Below are positions 47,648 through 57,927 of a stretch of DNA of 64,000 bases, piece by piece. The notes beneath the pieces are model-generated. The model saw nothing but the letters and a program-made list of their open reading frames with translations. It had not been told where the DNA came from and did no database searches. A program made the translations under genes and the position numbers. The number at the start of each line of letters is the position of its first letter. Position 1 is the stretch's first letter. The DNA comes from Loktanella atrilutea (GTDB lineage: Bacteria; Pseudomonadota; Alphaproteobacteria; Rhodobacterales; Rhodobacteraceae): contig NZ_FQUE01000001.1 of the NCBI RefSeq assembly GCF_900128995.1, positions 868,001 through 932,000 of the forward strand, in the 5' to 3' direction.

Positions 47648-49453
47648 ATGGCCCTGCATCCCAAGATCGCCGAAGTCACCGACCGCATCCGTGCCCGGTC
47701 AGAGGCACCGCGTCGCCGGTATCTGGACACGATGGCCCGCGCCGCCGCCGCGGGCCCGCGCCGGGCGCATCTGACCTGCGGCAACCAGGCCCATGCCTAT
47801 GCGGCGATGGGCGACCAGAAGGACGCCCTCGTGGCCGAGGCCGCGCCCAACATCGGCATCATCACCGCCTACAACGACATGCTGAGCGCGCACCAGCCGT
47901 TCGAGACCTATCCTGCCCTGATCAAGCGCGCTGCCATCGCCGCGGGCGCCACCGCGCAGGTCGCGGGCGGCGTGCCCGCCATGTGCGACGGCGTGACGCA
48001 GGGGCAGACGGGGATGGAACTGTCGCTCTTCTCGCGCGACGTCATCGCCCTGTCGGCGGCGGTGGGCCTGTCGCACAATACCTTCGACGCGGCGATCTAC
48101 CTCGGCGTCTGCGACAAGATCGTGCCCGGCCTCGTCATGGCCGCCGCGACCTTCGGCTACATTCCCTCCATTTTCCTGCCCGCCGGCCCCATGACCTCGG
48201 GCCTGCCCAACGACGAGAAGTCGAAGGTCCGCCAGCAGTTCGCCACCGGCGAGGTCGGGCGCGACGCACTGATGGCATCGGAGATGGCGTCCTACCATGG
48301 GCCGGGCACCTGCACCTTCTACGGCACCGCCAACAGCAACCAGATGCTGATGGAGTTCATGGGCCTGCACCTGCCGGGCGCGTCCTTCGTGAACCCGAAC
48401 ACGCCGCTACGCGATGCGTTGACCGTGGCGGGCACGGAACGGGCGGCGCAGATCACGGCGCTGGGGAACCAGTTCACGCCGGTCAGCGACATTCTCGACG
48501 AACGGGCCTTCGTGAACGGCCTAGTGGGGTTGATGGCGACGGGGGGGTCGACGAACCTCGTGATCCACCTGCCCGCCATGGCGCGGGCGGCGGGCATCAT
48601 CCTCGACCTTCAGGATTTCAGCGACATCTCGGACGTGACGCCGCTGATGGCCAAGGTCTATCCCAACGGCCTTGCGGACGTGAACCATTTCCACGCGGCC
48701 GGCGGCCTCGGCTACATGATCGGGGAGTTGCTGAACGCAGGCCTGCTGCACGACGACGTCAAGACCGTCGCCGGCGACGGGCTGGACCTCTACACCCAGG
48801 AACCCAAGTTGTCCGATGGCCGCGTGACCTATGCCAAGGGCGCAGGCGAGAGTCTGAACACCAAGATTCTGCGCCCCGCCTCCGAACCCTTCCAGAAACA
48901 CGGCGGGCTGCAGCAGCTTAGCGGCAACCTCGGCCGCGGCGTGATGAAGACCTCCGCCGTGGCGGAGGAGCGTCACATCGTCGAGGCGCCCTGTCGCATC
49001 TTTCACGATCAGGACAGTGTCAAGGCGGCCTTCAAGGCCGGCGAGTTCACCGGCGACACGATTATCGTCGTACGGTTCCAGGGACCGAAATCGAACGGAA
49101 TGCCGGAACTGCACGGGCTGACGCCAACGCTGGCCGTGCTGCAGGACCGCGGGCTCAAGGTGGCGCTGGTGACCGACGGGCGTATGTCGGGCGCCTCCGG
49201 CAAGGTGCCGTCGGCCATCCACGTCTGCCCCGAAGCCGCCGATGGCGGCCCCATCGCGCGGATCAACGACGGCGACGTGATCCGTCTGGATGCGGTCAAC
49301 GGCACCATCGACGTGCTGGGAGTCGACCTCGACAACCGCACCGTGGCGACCGCCGACCTGACCGGCAACGGCACCGGCGTCGGCCGCGAACTCTTCGAGG
49401 TCTTCCGCCGCAACGTGGGTCTGGTGACCGACGGCGCCGGTGTCGCGGTCTAG
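47648..49453 (+). CDS. edd: 6-phosphogluconate dehydratase
   Basis: Predicted 601-residue [4Fe-4S] dehydratase converting 6-phosphogluconate to KDPG, the first specific step of the Entner-Doudoroff pathway. ILVD/EDD family motifs: [33 protein letters not shown] (cluster Cys; two pieces around MCDG), SVGLSH-like [12 protein letters not shown], and [18 protein letters not shown] at 47648 fits the family start. A repeat copy separates it from eda. Confidence 0.97.
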   Translation: MALHPKIAEVTDRIRARSEAPRRRYLDTMARAAAAGPRRAHLTCGNQAHAYAAMGDQKDALVAEAAPNIGIITAYNDMLSAHQPFETYPALIKRAAIAAGATAQVAGGVPAMCDGVTQGQTGMELSLFSRDVIALSAAVGLSHNTFDAAIYLGVCDKIVPGLVMAAATFGYIPSIFLPAGPMTSGLPNDEKSKVRQQFATGEVGRDALMASEMASYHGPGTCTFYGTANSNQMLMEFMGLHLPGASFVNPNTPLRDALTVAGTERAAQITALGNQFTPVSDILDERAFVNGLVGLMATGGSTNLVIHLPAMARAAGIILDLQDFSDISDVTPLMAKVYPNGLADVNHFHAAGGLGYMIGELLNAGLLHDDVKTVAGDGLDLYTQEPKLSDGRVTYAKGAGESLNTKILRPASEPFQKHGGLQQLSGNLGRGVMKTSAVAEERHIVEAPCRIFHDQDSVKAAFKAGEFTGDTIIVVRFQGPKSNGMPELHGLTPTLAVLQDRGLKVALVTDGRMSGASGKVPSAIHVCPEAADGGPIARINDGDVIRLDAVNGTIDVLGVDLDNRTVATADLTGNGTGVGRELFEVFRRNVGLVTDGAGVAV

Positions 49454-49459
49454 GGGTTC

Positions 49460-49494
49460 GTCCTCGCTTTTTCTGAAATACTCCCGCCGGAGGC
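49460..49494 (-). repeat. Intergenic GTATTT element, copy f (CGGCGGGAG variant)
   Basis: Minus-strand orientation GCCTCCGGCGGGAGTATTT, then CAGAAAAAGCGAGGACG. Located 6 nt after the edd stop, between edd and eda; it matches copy e closely over about 30 nt. Confidence 0.7.
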
Positions 49495-49534
49495 ATCCGC
49501 CCCCTGCTTCACGCACACCCATAGGCAATCCCTC

Positions 49535-50176
49535 ATGACACCTGAACAAGCTTCCGAACTGAACCACGACCTCTGCCTGCTGGCACCGGTGATCCCGGTG
49601 CTGGTGCTCGACGATGCGGCACTTGCCGCCGACCTCGCCCGCGCGCTGGTCGCCGGCGGCCTGCCCGCGCTGGAGGTCACGCTGCGCACGCCAGCCGCCC
49701 TCGACGCGATCCGCGAGATGGCCGATATCCCCGGCGGCGTGGTGGGCGCAGGCACGTTGCTGACGCCGAAGGATGTCGAGAACGCCAAGAAGGCGGGCGC
49801 GAAGTTCGGCGTCTCGCCCGGGGCGACGGACCTGATCCTGGACGCCTGCGAGGACAACGACCTGCCGCTGCTGCCCGGTACCGCCACCGCGTCGGAGGCG
49901 ATGCGCCTGCTGGAGCGCGGCTACACGGTACAGAAGTTCTTTCCGGCCGAGGCCAACGGCGGCGTGCCTGCGCTGAAGGCGATCGGCGCGCCGATCCCGC
50001 AGGTCCGGTTCTGCCCCACGGGGGGGGTCAGCCTGAAAAACGCGCCGGACTACCTCGCGCTGTCCAACACGCTGTGCGTCGGTGGCAGCTGGGTCGCGCC
50101 GAAGGACATGATGCTGGCCGGCGACTGGGCCGGGATCGAAGCCCTCGCACGCGAGGCGGCCGGCCTGCCGCGTTGA
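49535..50176 (+). CDS. eda: KDPG/KHG aldolase
   Basis: Predicted 213-residue class I aldolase cleaving KDPG to pyruvate and glyceraldehyde-3-phosphate. LEVTLRTP holds the catalytic Glu, VQKFFPAE the Schiff-base Lys, and CPTGGVS the phosphate site. With edd it completes the Entner-Doudoroff branch; zwf and pgl are elsewhere. Two hairpins and a repeat copy follow the stop. Confidence 0.97.
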   Translation: MTPEQASELNHDLCLLAPVIPVLVLDDAALAADLARALVAGGLPALEVTLRTPAALDAIREMADIPGGVVGAGTLLTPKDVENAKKAGAKFGVSPGATDLILDACEDNDLPLLPGTATASEAMRLLERGYTVQKFFPAEANGGVPALKAIGAPIPQVRFCPTGGVSLKNAPDYLALSNTLCVGGSWVAPKDMMLAGDWAGIEALAREAAGLPR

Positions 50177-50181
50177 GCGAT

Positions 50182-50254
50182 ATCGGATTGCGGCGCAATC
50201 CGATCCGCGGGGGCCAGCCCCCGCACCCCCGAGGTATTTGAGACGAGAAGAAGG
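50182..50254 (+). repeat. Double hairpin plus GTATTT element, copy g
   Basis: Starting 5 nt after the eda stop: a 10-bp stem with 3-nt loop (50182-50191/50195-50204, ATCGGATTGC type), an 8-bp GC stem (50207-50214/50217-50224), then ACCCCCGAGGTATTTG and AGAAGAAG. The second hairpin and tail are nearly identical to copy a. Likely the end of the edd-eda transcript. Confidence 0.75.
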
Positions 50255-50278
50255 ACCGGTGCGGGACCCGTGCCGTGA

Positions 50279-50551
50279 TCAGACCCGGTCCGTGCGCCCC
50301 GCACGGCCGCCGCGGCGGCGCGGTGGCGGCGCATCCTGAAGGCCTGCGAGCAGGGTCTGCGTCATGGGGTGGTCGACGGGCTGATCGGCGTATCGGGTCA
50401 GCAGCGCCTTGACGCGTTCGCGCAGATCGAAGGCGGCATCGCCCTTCATTGCCCAGTCGAGGAAGATCACCCGACAGTCGCGCGCAGTGATCTCGGGGAT
50501 CCGGTAGGCCTCTCGGATCAGGCCGGCGGGATCGAGGGGATCGCCCTTCAC
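50279..50551 (-). CDS. Conserved small protein of unknown function
   Basis: 90 residues, starting MKGDPLDPAGLIREAYRI and containing ITARDCRVIFLDWAM, with a basic Pro/Arg/Gly tail. I have seen homologues with the same N-terminal half after glnE in Rhodobacterales. Its ATG overlaps the glnE stop by 4 nt, so it is translated with glnE. Soluble; no catalytic motif visible. Confidence 0.75.
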   Translation of the reverse strand: MKGDPLDPAGLIREAYRIPEITARDCRVIFLDWAMKGDAAFDLRERVKALLTRYADQPVDHPMTQTLLAGLQDAPPPRRRGGRAGRTDRV

Positions 50552-53319
50552 GATGCATCCTGCAATCGGCGGGTGATGACGCTATCGGCGGCGGCGGCGG
50601 CGGTCGTCATGGCGGTTTCCAGCTCCTGCATGGTGGCGCATCCGGTCTCTCTCAGCACGAAGCGACGGCCGCCTTCGCCCAGGGCATCCGGGTCGAGCAC
50701 GCCGCCGGTCAGCAGGCGACCCGCGGACTGCAGCCGCCAGAAGAGATCCGCCGCACGCGTCAGGGCCGCGCCATCCTTGGCCGAAAGCCAGCCGCCCGCA
50801 ACGCCCGCGGCGATCTGGTCAGACAGATCGCGCAGATCGGACCCGGTGACAAGGGCCGCCGTCTGCGCCGTCAGTTCGACGTCCATCAGGCGTCCCGGTC
50901 CCATCTTGGCGTCCCAGACCCCCTGTGCGGGCTTGGCGCCCGCCAGTCTTGCGCGCATGTCGGCCACGTCGGCGGCGACCGTGTCGCCGCGCCCCTTGGC
51001 CTTCAGCAGGCTGCGGCGGAAGGCCTCGATGCCGGAGGCGAGCACGCGGGCGCCGGCGATGGGACGGGCGCGGGTCAGGGCCAGATGCTCCCAGGTCCAG
51101 GCCTCGTCCTGCTGATAGCCGCGGAAGGCGGCCCAGGAGGTGGCGACGGGGCCCTGCTTGCCCGAAGGACGCAGGCGCATGTCGACCTCGTAGAGCCGTC
51201 CGTCCGCCATCGGCGCAGACAGGGCCGTGACCAGTGCCTGCGTCAGCCGCGCGTAGTAGCTGCGCACCGGAAGCGGTCGGGGGCCGCTGGAGTTGCCCCA
51301 GATGTCGGCGTCGTAGATCACGATCAGGTCGACGTCCGACAGCGCGTTGAGCCGCCCTGCCCCCAGCGACCCCATGCCGAGAACCGTAGCACCCTGTCCC
51401 GGCGGCGGGCCGTGGCGGCGGGCGAAATCCGCCACGACGACGGGCCAGATTCCGGCGATCACCGCCTCTGCCAGATCGGCGTAGTGCTGCCCGGCGGTGG
51501 CCGCATCGGTCAGGCCGCGCAGGTGGTGCACGCCGATCCGAAAATGCCACTCGCGCGCCCAGCGGCGGGCGGCGTTCATCGCCGTCTCGTAGTCGGCGGC
51601 CTGCGAGACGATGTCGGTCAGGCCCTGCGACAGGACGGTGACACCGGGCCAGGGCGCGAAGAAATCACCGACGATCACCGCGTCCAGAACGCCTGCGTTA
51701 CGCGACAGGTATTGCGCCAGCGCCGGCGCCGTGGCGCAGATGTCGACGATCAGTTGCGTCAGGGCGGGGTTCGCCTCGAACAGGGCGAACAGCTGCACAC
51801 CGGCGGGCAGACCGGCAAGGAAGGCATCGAAGGTGTTCAGCGCCTCGTCCGGCTTGGCCGCCTCTGCCAGACGGGACAGGATGCCGGGGCGCAGGCGGCG
51901 AAAGATCTGCGCCGCGCGGGCACTCCGCAGGGCCGGATAGTCGGGCCAGCGGGCGGTGACGGTGCTGCCCCAGTCGGCCTCTGCCGGCGGAGCGGCAACG
52001 TCGGGGGCGAAGAAGCCTTCGGTCTTCGCATGGACCTGCGTCAGCCGGTCCGTGAGATCGGCACGCAGGCTGGCCGCATCGGTGTCCATGAAGGCCGCCA
52101 GCCGGTCGAAGCCCGCGTCGTCCTGTGGCAGGCTGTGGGTCTGGGCATCGTTGATCATCTGCAGGCGATGTTCGACGGTGCGGTGGGCGATGTAGTGATC
52201 CGTCAGCGCGTCGCGCAGGTCGCCGGGGATCCAGCCGGCCGCAGCCAGCCGCGACAGCCCCTCGACCGTCCCACGCACCCGCAGGCTGGCATCGCGGCCG
52301 CCGGCGATCAACTGATGGGTCTGGGTGAAGAACTCGATTTCCCGGATGCCGCCGCGGCCCAGCTTCATGTCGTGGCCCGGCAGCGACAGCTTGCCGCCCA
52401 GTCCCTTGTGATCGCGGATCCGCAGGCGCATGTCGTGGGCGTCCTGGATCGCGGCGAAGTCGAGGTGCTTGCGCCAGACGAAGGGTCGCAAGGTCTCGAG
52501 GAAGCGCTGCCCCGCCGCGATGTCCCCGGCACAAGGCGCAGCCTTGATGTAGGCCGCCCTTTCCCACGTGCGGCCGACGCTTTCGTAGTAGCGTTCCGCC
52601 GCGGTCATCGACAGGCAGACCGGCATGACGCTGGCATCTGGGCGCAGCCGCAGGTCGGTGCGGAAAACATAGCCCTCCGCCGTGTTGTCAGACAGCAGCG
52701 CGCACATCCGCCGCGTGACGCGGACGAAGGCGGCACGGGCCGCCGCCGTGTCCTCCGGTGCGAAGCGGTCGTCGTCGAAGAGGCAGATCAAATCAATGTC
52801 GGAGGAGTAGTTCAACTCTCCCGCACCCTGTTTCCCCATCGCGAGGACGACCATGCCGCCGGCTTCGCCCGCGTCGTCGGCGATCAGGCCGGGCAGCTTG
52901 CCGCGAGCGATCTCGGCGTCGACCAGCGGGACGATGCAGGCCTGCACGGCGGCGACGGCGAGGTCGGTCAGGGCTTGCGTGACCGTGGCCAGCGGCCAGA
53001 TGCCCGCCAGATCGCAAAGCGCCGTCAGCAGGGCGACGCGCCGTTTGGCCTGCCGCAGGCCGGGGCCCAGGTCGGCGAAAGGAATCGCAGGTATCTCGCG
53101 AAGGGTCGCGGCCAATGCCGCCTCCGGATCTTCGGTGGCGCCTTGCAGCCAGTCCGACTCTGCCGCGATCAGGCCGGCGAGGTAGGGACTGCAGCCGGCG
53201 GTCCCTGCGATCAGGTCGCGCAGCCCGTCCTTGGCCCATGGCGCCGCGTCCAGCGCGCCGGCGGCCCGTTCGGCATCGAAGGGGCGCGGGCTGCGGGTCA
53301 TGCGGGCGGTCAAGGTCAT
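50548..53319 (-). CDS. glnE: Bifunctional glutamine synthetase adenylyltransferase/deadenylase
   Basis: Predicted 923-residue enzyme that adenylylates and de-adenylylates glutamine synthetase under PII control. Two nucleotidyltransferase domains are visible: GAGELNYSSDIDLICLFD (SDIDL at 173-177) and GAGRLNALSDVDLIVIYD (around 690), each followed by a helical GlnD-UR domain. ATG at 53319 has GGAAAGG 5 nt upstream. Divergent from the YbaK gene. Confidence 0.96.
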   Translation of the reverse strand: MTLTARMTRSPRPFDAERAAGALDAAPWAKDGLRDLIAGTAGCSPYLAGLIAAESDWLQGATEDPEAALAATLREIPAIPFADLGPGLRQAKRRVALLTALCDLAGIWPLATVTQALTDLAVAAVQACIVPLVDAEIARGKLPGLIADDAGEAGGMVVLAMGKQGAGELNYSSDIDLICLFDDDRFAPEDTAAARAAFVRVTRRMCALLSDNTAEGYVFRTDLRLRPDASVMPVCLSMTAAERYYESVGRTWERAAYIKAAPCAGDIAAGQRFLETLRPFVWRKHLDFAAIQDAHDMRLRIRDHKGLGGKLSLPGHDMKLGRGGIREIEFFTQTHQLIAGGRDASLRVRGTVEGLSRLAAAGWIPGDLRDALTDHYIAHRTVEHRLQMINDAQTHSLPQDDAGFDRLAAFMDTDAASLRADLTDRLTQVHAKTEGFFAPDVAAPPAEADWGSTVTARWPDYPALRSARAAQIFRRLRPGILSRLAEAAKPDEALNTFDAFLAGLPAGVQLFALFEANPALTQLIVDICATAPALAQYLSRNAGVLDAVIVGDFFAPWPGVTVLSQGLTDIVSQAADYETAMNAARRWAREWHFRIGVHHLRGLTDAATAGQHYADLAEAVIAGIWPVVVADFARRHGPPPGQGATVLGMGSLGAGRLNALSDVDLIVIYDADIWGNSSGPRPLPVRSYYARLTQALVTALSAPMADGRLYEVDMRLRPSGKQGPVATSWAAFRGYQQDEAWTWEHLALTRARPIAGARVLASGIEAFRRSLLKAKGRGDTVAADVADMRARLAGAKPAQGVWDAKMGPGRLMDVELTAQTAALVTGSDLRDLSDQIAAGVAGGWLSAKDGAALTRAADLFWRLQSAGRLLTGGVLDPDALGEGGRRFVLRETGCATMQELETAMTTAAAAADSVITRRLQDAS

Positions 53320-53413
53320 GGGGGCCTTTCCGAGGTCCAACCAAAGGTATCCCGGCGGGCTGGTGCCTGCTGGGCCGATCTGCAATCCTTGAAGGATCGC
53401 AGGAGGATACCCG

Positions 53414-53887
53414 ATGAGCAAGAGTTTGCGGCGCGTCACCGCCGCTTTGCAGGCGGCCGGTCTGGACATCGTGCCGCTGGAGATGGCGGCAGAGACCCGC
53501 ACGGCGGCACAGGCTGCCGCCGCGGCAGACTGCACGGTGGACCAGATCGCGAAGTCCATCGTGTTCCAGAGGGCGGACAGCGGTGACGTTGTCCTGTTCA
53601 TCACCGCGGGCGGGCGGCAGGTGGATCCCGACCGCGCGGCGCAGGTGGCGGGCACGGCGCTGGTGCGGGCCGATGCCGATGCGGTGCGGGGCCGGACCGG
53701 ATTCGCGATCGGTGGCGTCTCTCCCGTCGGGCATCTGGCACCAGTGGCGACCTACATGGATACAACCTTGATGATATTCGACACGGTCTGGGCGGCGGCG
53801 GGCACGCCGCGCCACATCTTTGCCGTGGCGCCCGCTGATCTGCTGCGGATATCAGGGGCGACGCTGGCCGATTTCAGCCGGGGCTAA
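53414..53887 (+). CDS. YbaK/EbsC-family aminoacyl-tRNA deacylase
   Basis: Predicted 157-residue editing-domain protein, likely hydrolysing misacylated Cys- or Ala-tRNA(Pro). QIAKSIVFQ contains the conserved lysine; GRTGFAIGGVSPVGH is the family's GxxxGGxxP loop. GGAGGA precedes the ATG. Convergent with ccmG, 3 nt apart. Confidence 0.9.
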   Translation: MSKSLRRVTAALQAAGLDIVPLEMAAETRTAAQAAAAADCTVDQIAKSIVFQRADSGDVVLFITAGGRQVDPDRAAQVAGTALVRADADAVRGRTGFAIGGVSPVGHLAPVATYMDTTLMIFDTVWAAAGTPRHIFAVAPADLLRISGATLADFSRG

Positions 53888-53890
53888 CGG

Positions 53891-54427
53891 TTATTGCGTC
53901 GCAGCCTGCAGCATCGGCAGGAACCGCTGTTCGTAGTCGGACCCGATCAGAGGGCCGATGAAGCGGTTCAACACCGTGCCATCCGGACCGACGATGAAGG
54001 TTTCCGGCGGGGCGGTGACGCCCCAGTCGATCGCCGAACGGCCGCGCGGATCGAAGCCCGTGGCGAAGAACGGGTTGCCGTTGTCGGAAAGGTAGCCGCT
54101 GGCGTCGTCCGCCTGATCACGAAAGTTGACGCCGGCGACGCGGTAGCCTTGCTCGCTCAGCGCTTCCAGCGTCGGATGCTCTGCCCGGCAGGGCGGGCAC
54201 CAGCTGGCCCAGAAGTTGACGATGGTGATCTCTCCGGCCGACAGGTCTGCAGGGGTCAGCTGTGTCGTGCCTGCAACGGCCTCGGTCGGTAGCGCGGGGG
54301 CGGGCTGGCCGATGAACTGCGACGGCAGCTCGCCCGCGTTGTCGCGCATCAGGCCACCCCAGAACAGCCCTGCCAGCGCGGCAAAGATCACCGGCGGCAC
54401 GATCAGCAAAGGCGAGACCCTAGCCAC
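53891..54427 (-). CDS. ccmG: Thiol:disulfide interchange protein CcmG (DsbE)
   Basis: Predicted 178-residue membrane-anchored thioredoxin-like protein that keeps apocytochrome c cysteines reduced. N-terminal anchor at about 5-26; active site WCPPC (Cys77, Cys80); the GVTAPPETFIV segment holds the cis-Pro region with the CcmG acidic residue. GTG start at 54427 overlaps ccmD by 8 nt. Last gene of the yajC-to-ccmG run. Confidence 0.95.
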   Translation of the reverse strand: MARVSPLLIVPPVIFAALAGLFWGGLMRDNAGELPSQFIGQPAPALPTEAVAGTTQLTPADLSAGEITIVNFWASWCPPCRAEHPTLEALSEQGYRVAGVNFRDQADDASGYLSDNGNPFFATGFDPRGRSAIDWGVTAPPETFIVGPDGTVLNRFIGPLIGSDYEQRFLPMLQAATQ

Positions 54428-54560
54428 GCTCGACAGCCTCCAGCGCGCGCTTGACCCGCCGGGCGCGGCGCACGCTCAGCCAGACAAGGACCGTCAGAAC
54501 GGCGATACTGGCGGCATAGGCGGTCAGCACCTCGAAGGCGTATTTTCCCAGATCAGGCAC
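54420..54560 (-). CDS. ccmD: Heme exporter protein CcmD
   Basis: A 46-residue ORF (GTG start) reading MPDLGKYAFEVLTAYAASI, then a hydrophobic stretch and a basic tail (SVRRARRVKRALEAVERG). This matches CcmD, the small membrane subunit that helps release holo-CcmE from CcmABC. It overlaps ccmC by 8 nt and ccmG by 8 nt. Confidence 0.92.
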   Translation of the reverse strand: MPDLGKYAFEVLTAYAASIAVLTVLVWLSVRRARRVKRALEAVERG

Positions 54561-55281
54561 GCTGCGCCCTCGCCAGCAGGGCCTGCGTCCGGCGCACACG
54601 GATTTCCGTGCGGGTCCGCAGCAGCACCAGTGCCAGAAACAGCGCCACGAAGCCCGCGATGCAGACCAGCAGCGGGATGTAGAAGACGTTTGCCACGTTC
54701 TCCTCCTTGTCGAGGGACAGGGACGCGCCCTGATGCAGCCCCTGATTCCAGAAGTTCACCGCGTAGCGCGACAGGATCGCGAAGACCGACCCGACGAGAC
54801 AAAGCACCGAGGTCAGGTCGGCGGCGGTATCCGCATCCTCGATCGCGGCCCAGAGGGCGATGTAGCCGAGGTAGAAAAGGAACAGGATCAGGAAGGACGT
54901 CAGCCGCGGATCCCATGCCCAGTAGGTGCCCCACATCGGGCTGCCCCAGATCGCCCCGGTGATCAGCGCGATCACGGTCATCGCCAGCCCGACCGGGGCC
55001 GCGGCGCGGGCGGCCAGCGCGCTGACGTGGTGGCGACGGACCAGCCAGATGAGCGAGGCCACCAGCATCATGAACCACGCGTTGATCGCCATCAGGGCGG
55101 ATGGGACGTGCAGATAGATGATCTTGACGGTCGAGCCCTGCCGCGCCTCCTCCGGCGTGAAGAAGAAGCCCCAGATCAGGCCGATGGCCAGACAGGCGGC
55201 GGCCACGGCAAAGGCGACCCGCATGACGGGCGCGGTCCAGTCCATGAACCTTTTCGGATTGGCGTATTCCCAGATCGACAT
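54553..55281 (-). CDS. ccmC: Heme exporter protein CcmC
   Basis: Predicted 242-residue, six-helix membrane protein that loads heme onto CcmE. The tryptophan-rich heme-handling motif WGTYWAWDPRLTS is intact, with histidines in YLHVPSAL and NQGLHQGASL as likely heme ligands. Located between ccmB (42-nt gap) and ccmD (overlap). Confidence 0.97.
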   Translation of the reverse strand: MSIWEYANPKRFMDWTAPVMRVAFAVAAACLAIGLIWGFFFTPEEARQGSTVKIIYLHVPSALMAINAWFMMLVASLIWLVRRHHVSALAARAAAPVGLAMTVIALITGAIWGSPMWGTYWAWDPRLTSFLILFLFYLGYIALWAAIEDADTAADLTSVLCLVGSVFAILSRYAVNFWNQGLHQGASLSLDKEENVANVFYIPLLVCIAGFVALFLALVLLRTRTEIRVRRTQALLARAQRA

Positions 55282-55323
55282 GGCTTATCCCTACCCCGGC
55301 GCATGGCGCCCCTCAATCCCCGT

Positions 55324-55980
55324 TCACCGCAGGTTGATACGCAGCACCGCCGCCGCGGCGAAGGGCAAAAGCGCGAAACATCCCAACGTGATCGCCCCCA
55401 TCAGCATCAGCGGCGCCGCAGCCCCGGTGCCGTCGACGCCCCGGCGCACCGCCTCTGCCCCGAAGATCAGCGTCGGCACATAGAGTGGCAGGACCAGCAG
55501 CGACAGCAACAGGCCACCGCGTCGCAGGCCGACGGTCAAGGCCGCGCCAAAACTGCCGATCATCGACAGCGCAGGTGTCCCGATCGCGAGGCTGACCAGT
55601 AGATAGGCATAGGCGGCAGGCTGCATATTCAGAAAGAACCCCAGCGCAGGCGCCACAAGCGTCAGTGGCAGGCCCGTCGTGATCCAGTGAGCGAAGGCCT
55701 TGATGAGCGCCACGCCTTCCAACGGCAGGGGGGCCGTCGCCAGTAACGCCAGCGACCCGTCCTCGAAATCCAGCGCGAAGATCCGGTCGAGCGACAGGAG
55801 CGCCGCCAGCAAGGCTGCGACCCAAAGGATGCCCGGCGCGATCAGCGCCAGCACGCTGCGGTCGGGGCCGACGCCGAAGGGCACCAGGACGACGACGATC
55901 AGGAAGAACGCGAGGCCAAGACCGAAGCCGCCCCCCGCCCGCACCGCAAGCGCCAGATCGCGCCAGAGCAGGGCTTTCAC
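55324..55980 (-). CDS. ccmB: Heme exporter protein CcmB
   Basis: Predicted 218-residue, six-helix permease of the CcmAB ABC complex. Characteristic segments: [31 protein letters not shown], and [14 protein letters not shown]. Its ATG overlaps the ccmA stop by 4 nt. Confidence 0.96.
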   Translation of the reverse strand: MKALLWRDLALAVRAGGGFGLGLAFFLIVVVLVPFGVGPDRSVLALIAPGILWVAALLAALLSLDRIFALDFEDGSLALLATAPLPLEGVALIKAFAHWITTGLPLTLVAPALGFFLNMQPAAYAYLLVSLAIGTPALSMIGSFGAALTVGLRRGGLLLSLLVLPLYVPTLIFGAEAVRRGVDGTGAAAPLMLMGAITLGCFALLPFAAAAVLRINLR

Positions 55981-56591
55981 AGGAACGCCTCGTCCGACCC
56001 GCCGGTGGCATCCGCCTGTGCGACGAAGGGCGTCAGGTCAAGCGTCGGCACGTCAAGGCCAAGGTCGATATGCGTGGCGATGACGGCGCAGCCGCCCTGC
56101 GCCAGATGCACGTCGCGCATCCAGCCCGCGAAATTGCGCACGGAAAACGCGTCGAGGCTGACGGTCGGCTCGTCGAGGAACAGCACCTTACGACCGATGA
56201 CGCCCAGCCGTGCCAGCCCCAGGCGCCGCTTCTGCCCGGCCGACAATGTTCCGGCGGCGCGACTGCGCAGCCCGTCGAGATCGAAGGCCGCAAAAACCGT
56301 GTCCGGCACGGTCAGCCCGTAGACCTGCGCCCAGAACGTCAGGTTTTCGGTCACGGTCAGCGCCGTCTTGATCCCGTCCGCGTGGCTGGCGTAGGCACCG
56401 GTCGCCTCGGGGTAGTCCACCGTGCCGTCCAGTGGCGGCTGCAGACCGGCCAAGGTGCGTAACAACGTCGTCTTGCCGACGCCGTTCGGTCCCCGCAGGA
56501 TCAGCGCCTCGCCCGCGTTCAGGTCAAAGGTCACGCCTTCCAGCACCGGCACGCCGCCGCGCGCGCAACGCAGGTCGCGGACCTGCAGCAT
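55977..56591 (-). CDS. ccmA: Cytochrome c biogenesis ATP-binding protein CcmA
   Basis: Predicted 204-residue ABC ATPase driving release of heme-loaded CcmE. Walker A GPNGVGKT (34-41), signature [14 protein letters not shown], Walker [13 protein letters not shown]. Starts 5 nt after the Mth938-domain gene. Confidence 0.97.
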   Translation of the reverse strand: MLQVRDLRCARGGVPVLEGVTFDLNAGEALILRGPNGVGKTTLLRTLAGLQPPLDGTVDYPEATGAYASHADGIKTALTVTENLTFWAQVYGLTVPDTVFAAFDLDGLRSRAAGTLSAGQKRRLGLARLGVIGRKVLFLDEPTVSLDAFSVRNFAGWMRDVHLAQGGCAVIATHIDLGLDVPTLDLTPFVAQADATGGSDEAFL

Positions 56592-56596
56592 CCCGG

Positions 56597-56950
56597 TCAG
56601 ACCGGGAACAGGGCGAGCGCGACGCGGCGCCCTTCGCTCAGCAACACGTTGTAGGTGCGGCAGGCGGCGGGGGATGCCATGCTCTCGACCCCAAGGCCCG
56701 CGGCCTCCAACACTTGCCGGAAGGCAGCGGGGGGATGGGCGATCTCGGCCCCCGTGCCGACGAAGACGACGTCGACCTTGTCGGCGGCGGCGATCAGCGC
56801 TGCCGTGTCGTCATAGCCGCCCCAGCCTGCCACGCCGGAAGGCATGACCGTCACCGGCCCCTCGATCACCTGACCGCCGATGCGAAAGAAGCCGGGGCCG
56901 TAGCCGTCGATCGGTTTCGCGTTGTCGTAGGTGATCTCGGTCAGGCGCAT
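56597..56950 (-). CDS. Mth938-domain (DUF498) protein
   Basis: Predicted 117-residue soluble protein related to mitochondrial complex I assembly factor NDUFAF3. Features: [17 protein letters not shown] and [15 protein letters not shown]. Commonly encoded after secF in Alphaproteobacteria; here it begins 1 nt after secF and ends 5 nt before ccmA. Biochemical role unknown. Confidence 0.9.
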   Translation of the reverse strand: MRLTEITYDNAKPIDGYGPGFFRIGGQVIEGPVTVMPSGVAGWGGYDDTAALIAAADKVDVVFVGTGAEIAHPPAAFRQVLEAAGLGVESMASPAACRTYNVLLSEGRRVALALFPV

Positions 56951-56951
56951 G

Positions 56952-57923
56952 TCACTTGCTTTCCACGTCCGCGTATTTGCCGACCGTGCGCGGGTCCTTC
57001 TTGGACCAGTCCCGCTTTACCCCCAGCATCAGCACGATGTTCTTGGCGATGTAGATCGACGAATAGGTGCCGACCACGATTCCCCAAGTGATGGCAAAGA
57101 CAAAGCCCCGGATCACGTCGCCACCCAGAAAAAGCAGGGCCAGCAGCGCGAGGATCGTGGTGCCGGAGGTCATCAGCGTCCGGCTGAGGGTTTCATTGGC
57201 CGACAGGTTCAGCACGTCGATCAGCGGCATCACCTTGTACTTGCGCAAGTTTTCCCGCACCCGGTCGAAGACGACGACGGTATCGTTGATCGAATAGCCG
57301 ACAATGGTCAGCAGGGCTGCGATGATCGCCAGATCGAACTTGATCTGCAGCAGCGCGAATAGGCCGATGGTCAGACCCACGTCATGCACCAGTGCCACGA
57401 TGCCGCCCACGGCGAACTGCCATTCGAAGCGCAACCAGATGTAGATGACGATCGCCGTGATCGCCCCCAGCACCGACAGCACGGCAGAGCGGATCAATTC
57501 TCCCGACACCTTGGGCCCGACGCTTTCGACGGAGGCGAACTGCACGTTCGGGTCCACGGCGGTCAGGGCGCTCTCGATCGCGGTCATGGTCGCGGGCTGG
57601 ATGCTTTCCGCATCGCCCTGCGCTTGAATGCGGATCTCTGCCACGTTGCGGTCGGGGCCGAAGCCAGGGTCGAAGACCTCGGTGATCGCGACGTCGCCCA
57701 GCCCCAGCGGGTCGAGAGCGGCACGGTAGGCACCCACGTCGACGGACTGCGTGCTTTCGGTGCGGATCGTGGTGCCGCCCTTGAAGTCGATGCCGTAGTT
57801 CAGGCCGAAGGCCAGATAGGCCACGATCGACAGGACCAGTAGCACGATGGACCCGCCGAAGGTGATTTTCGACAACCCGAAGAAGTTGATCTTGGTATCG
57901 TCGGGAACAAGACGCAGACGCAT
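56952..57923 (-). CDS. secF: Protein translocase subunit SecF
   Basis: Predicted 323-residue membrane protein assisting SecYEG with the proton-motive force. Six membrane segments; family motifs GIDFKGGT, VDPNVQFASVESVGPKVSGEL (P1 end; two pieces) and GYSINDTVVVFDRVREN. Starts 4 nt after secD. Confidence 0.97.
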   Translation of the reverse strand: MRLRLVPDDTKINFFGLSKITFGGSIVLLVLSIVAYLAFGLNYGIDFKGGTTIRTESTQSVDVGAYRAALDPLGLGDVAITEVFDPGFGPDRNVAEIRIQAQGDAESIQPATMTAIESALTAVDPNVQFASVESVGPKVSGELIRSAVLSVLGAITAIVIYIWLRFEWQFAVGGIVALVHDVGLTIGLFALLQIKFDLAIIAALLTIVGYSINDTVVVFDRVRENLRKYKVMPLIDVLNLSANETLSRTLMTSGTTILALLALLFLGGDVIRGFVFAITWGIVVGTYSSIYIAKNIVLMLGVKRDWSKKDPRTVGKYADVESK

Positions 57924-57927
57924 GGGA

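Noticed and set aside
51085-53586. 833-codon open frame on the plus strand opposite glnE
   Set aside because: Antisense shadow of a GC-rich gene: His/Arg/Gly-rich product without domains, while the opposite strand encodes full-length GlnE.
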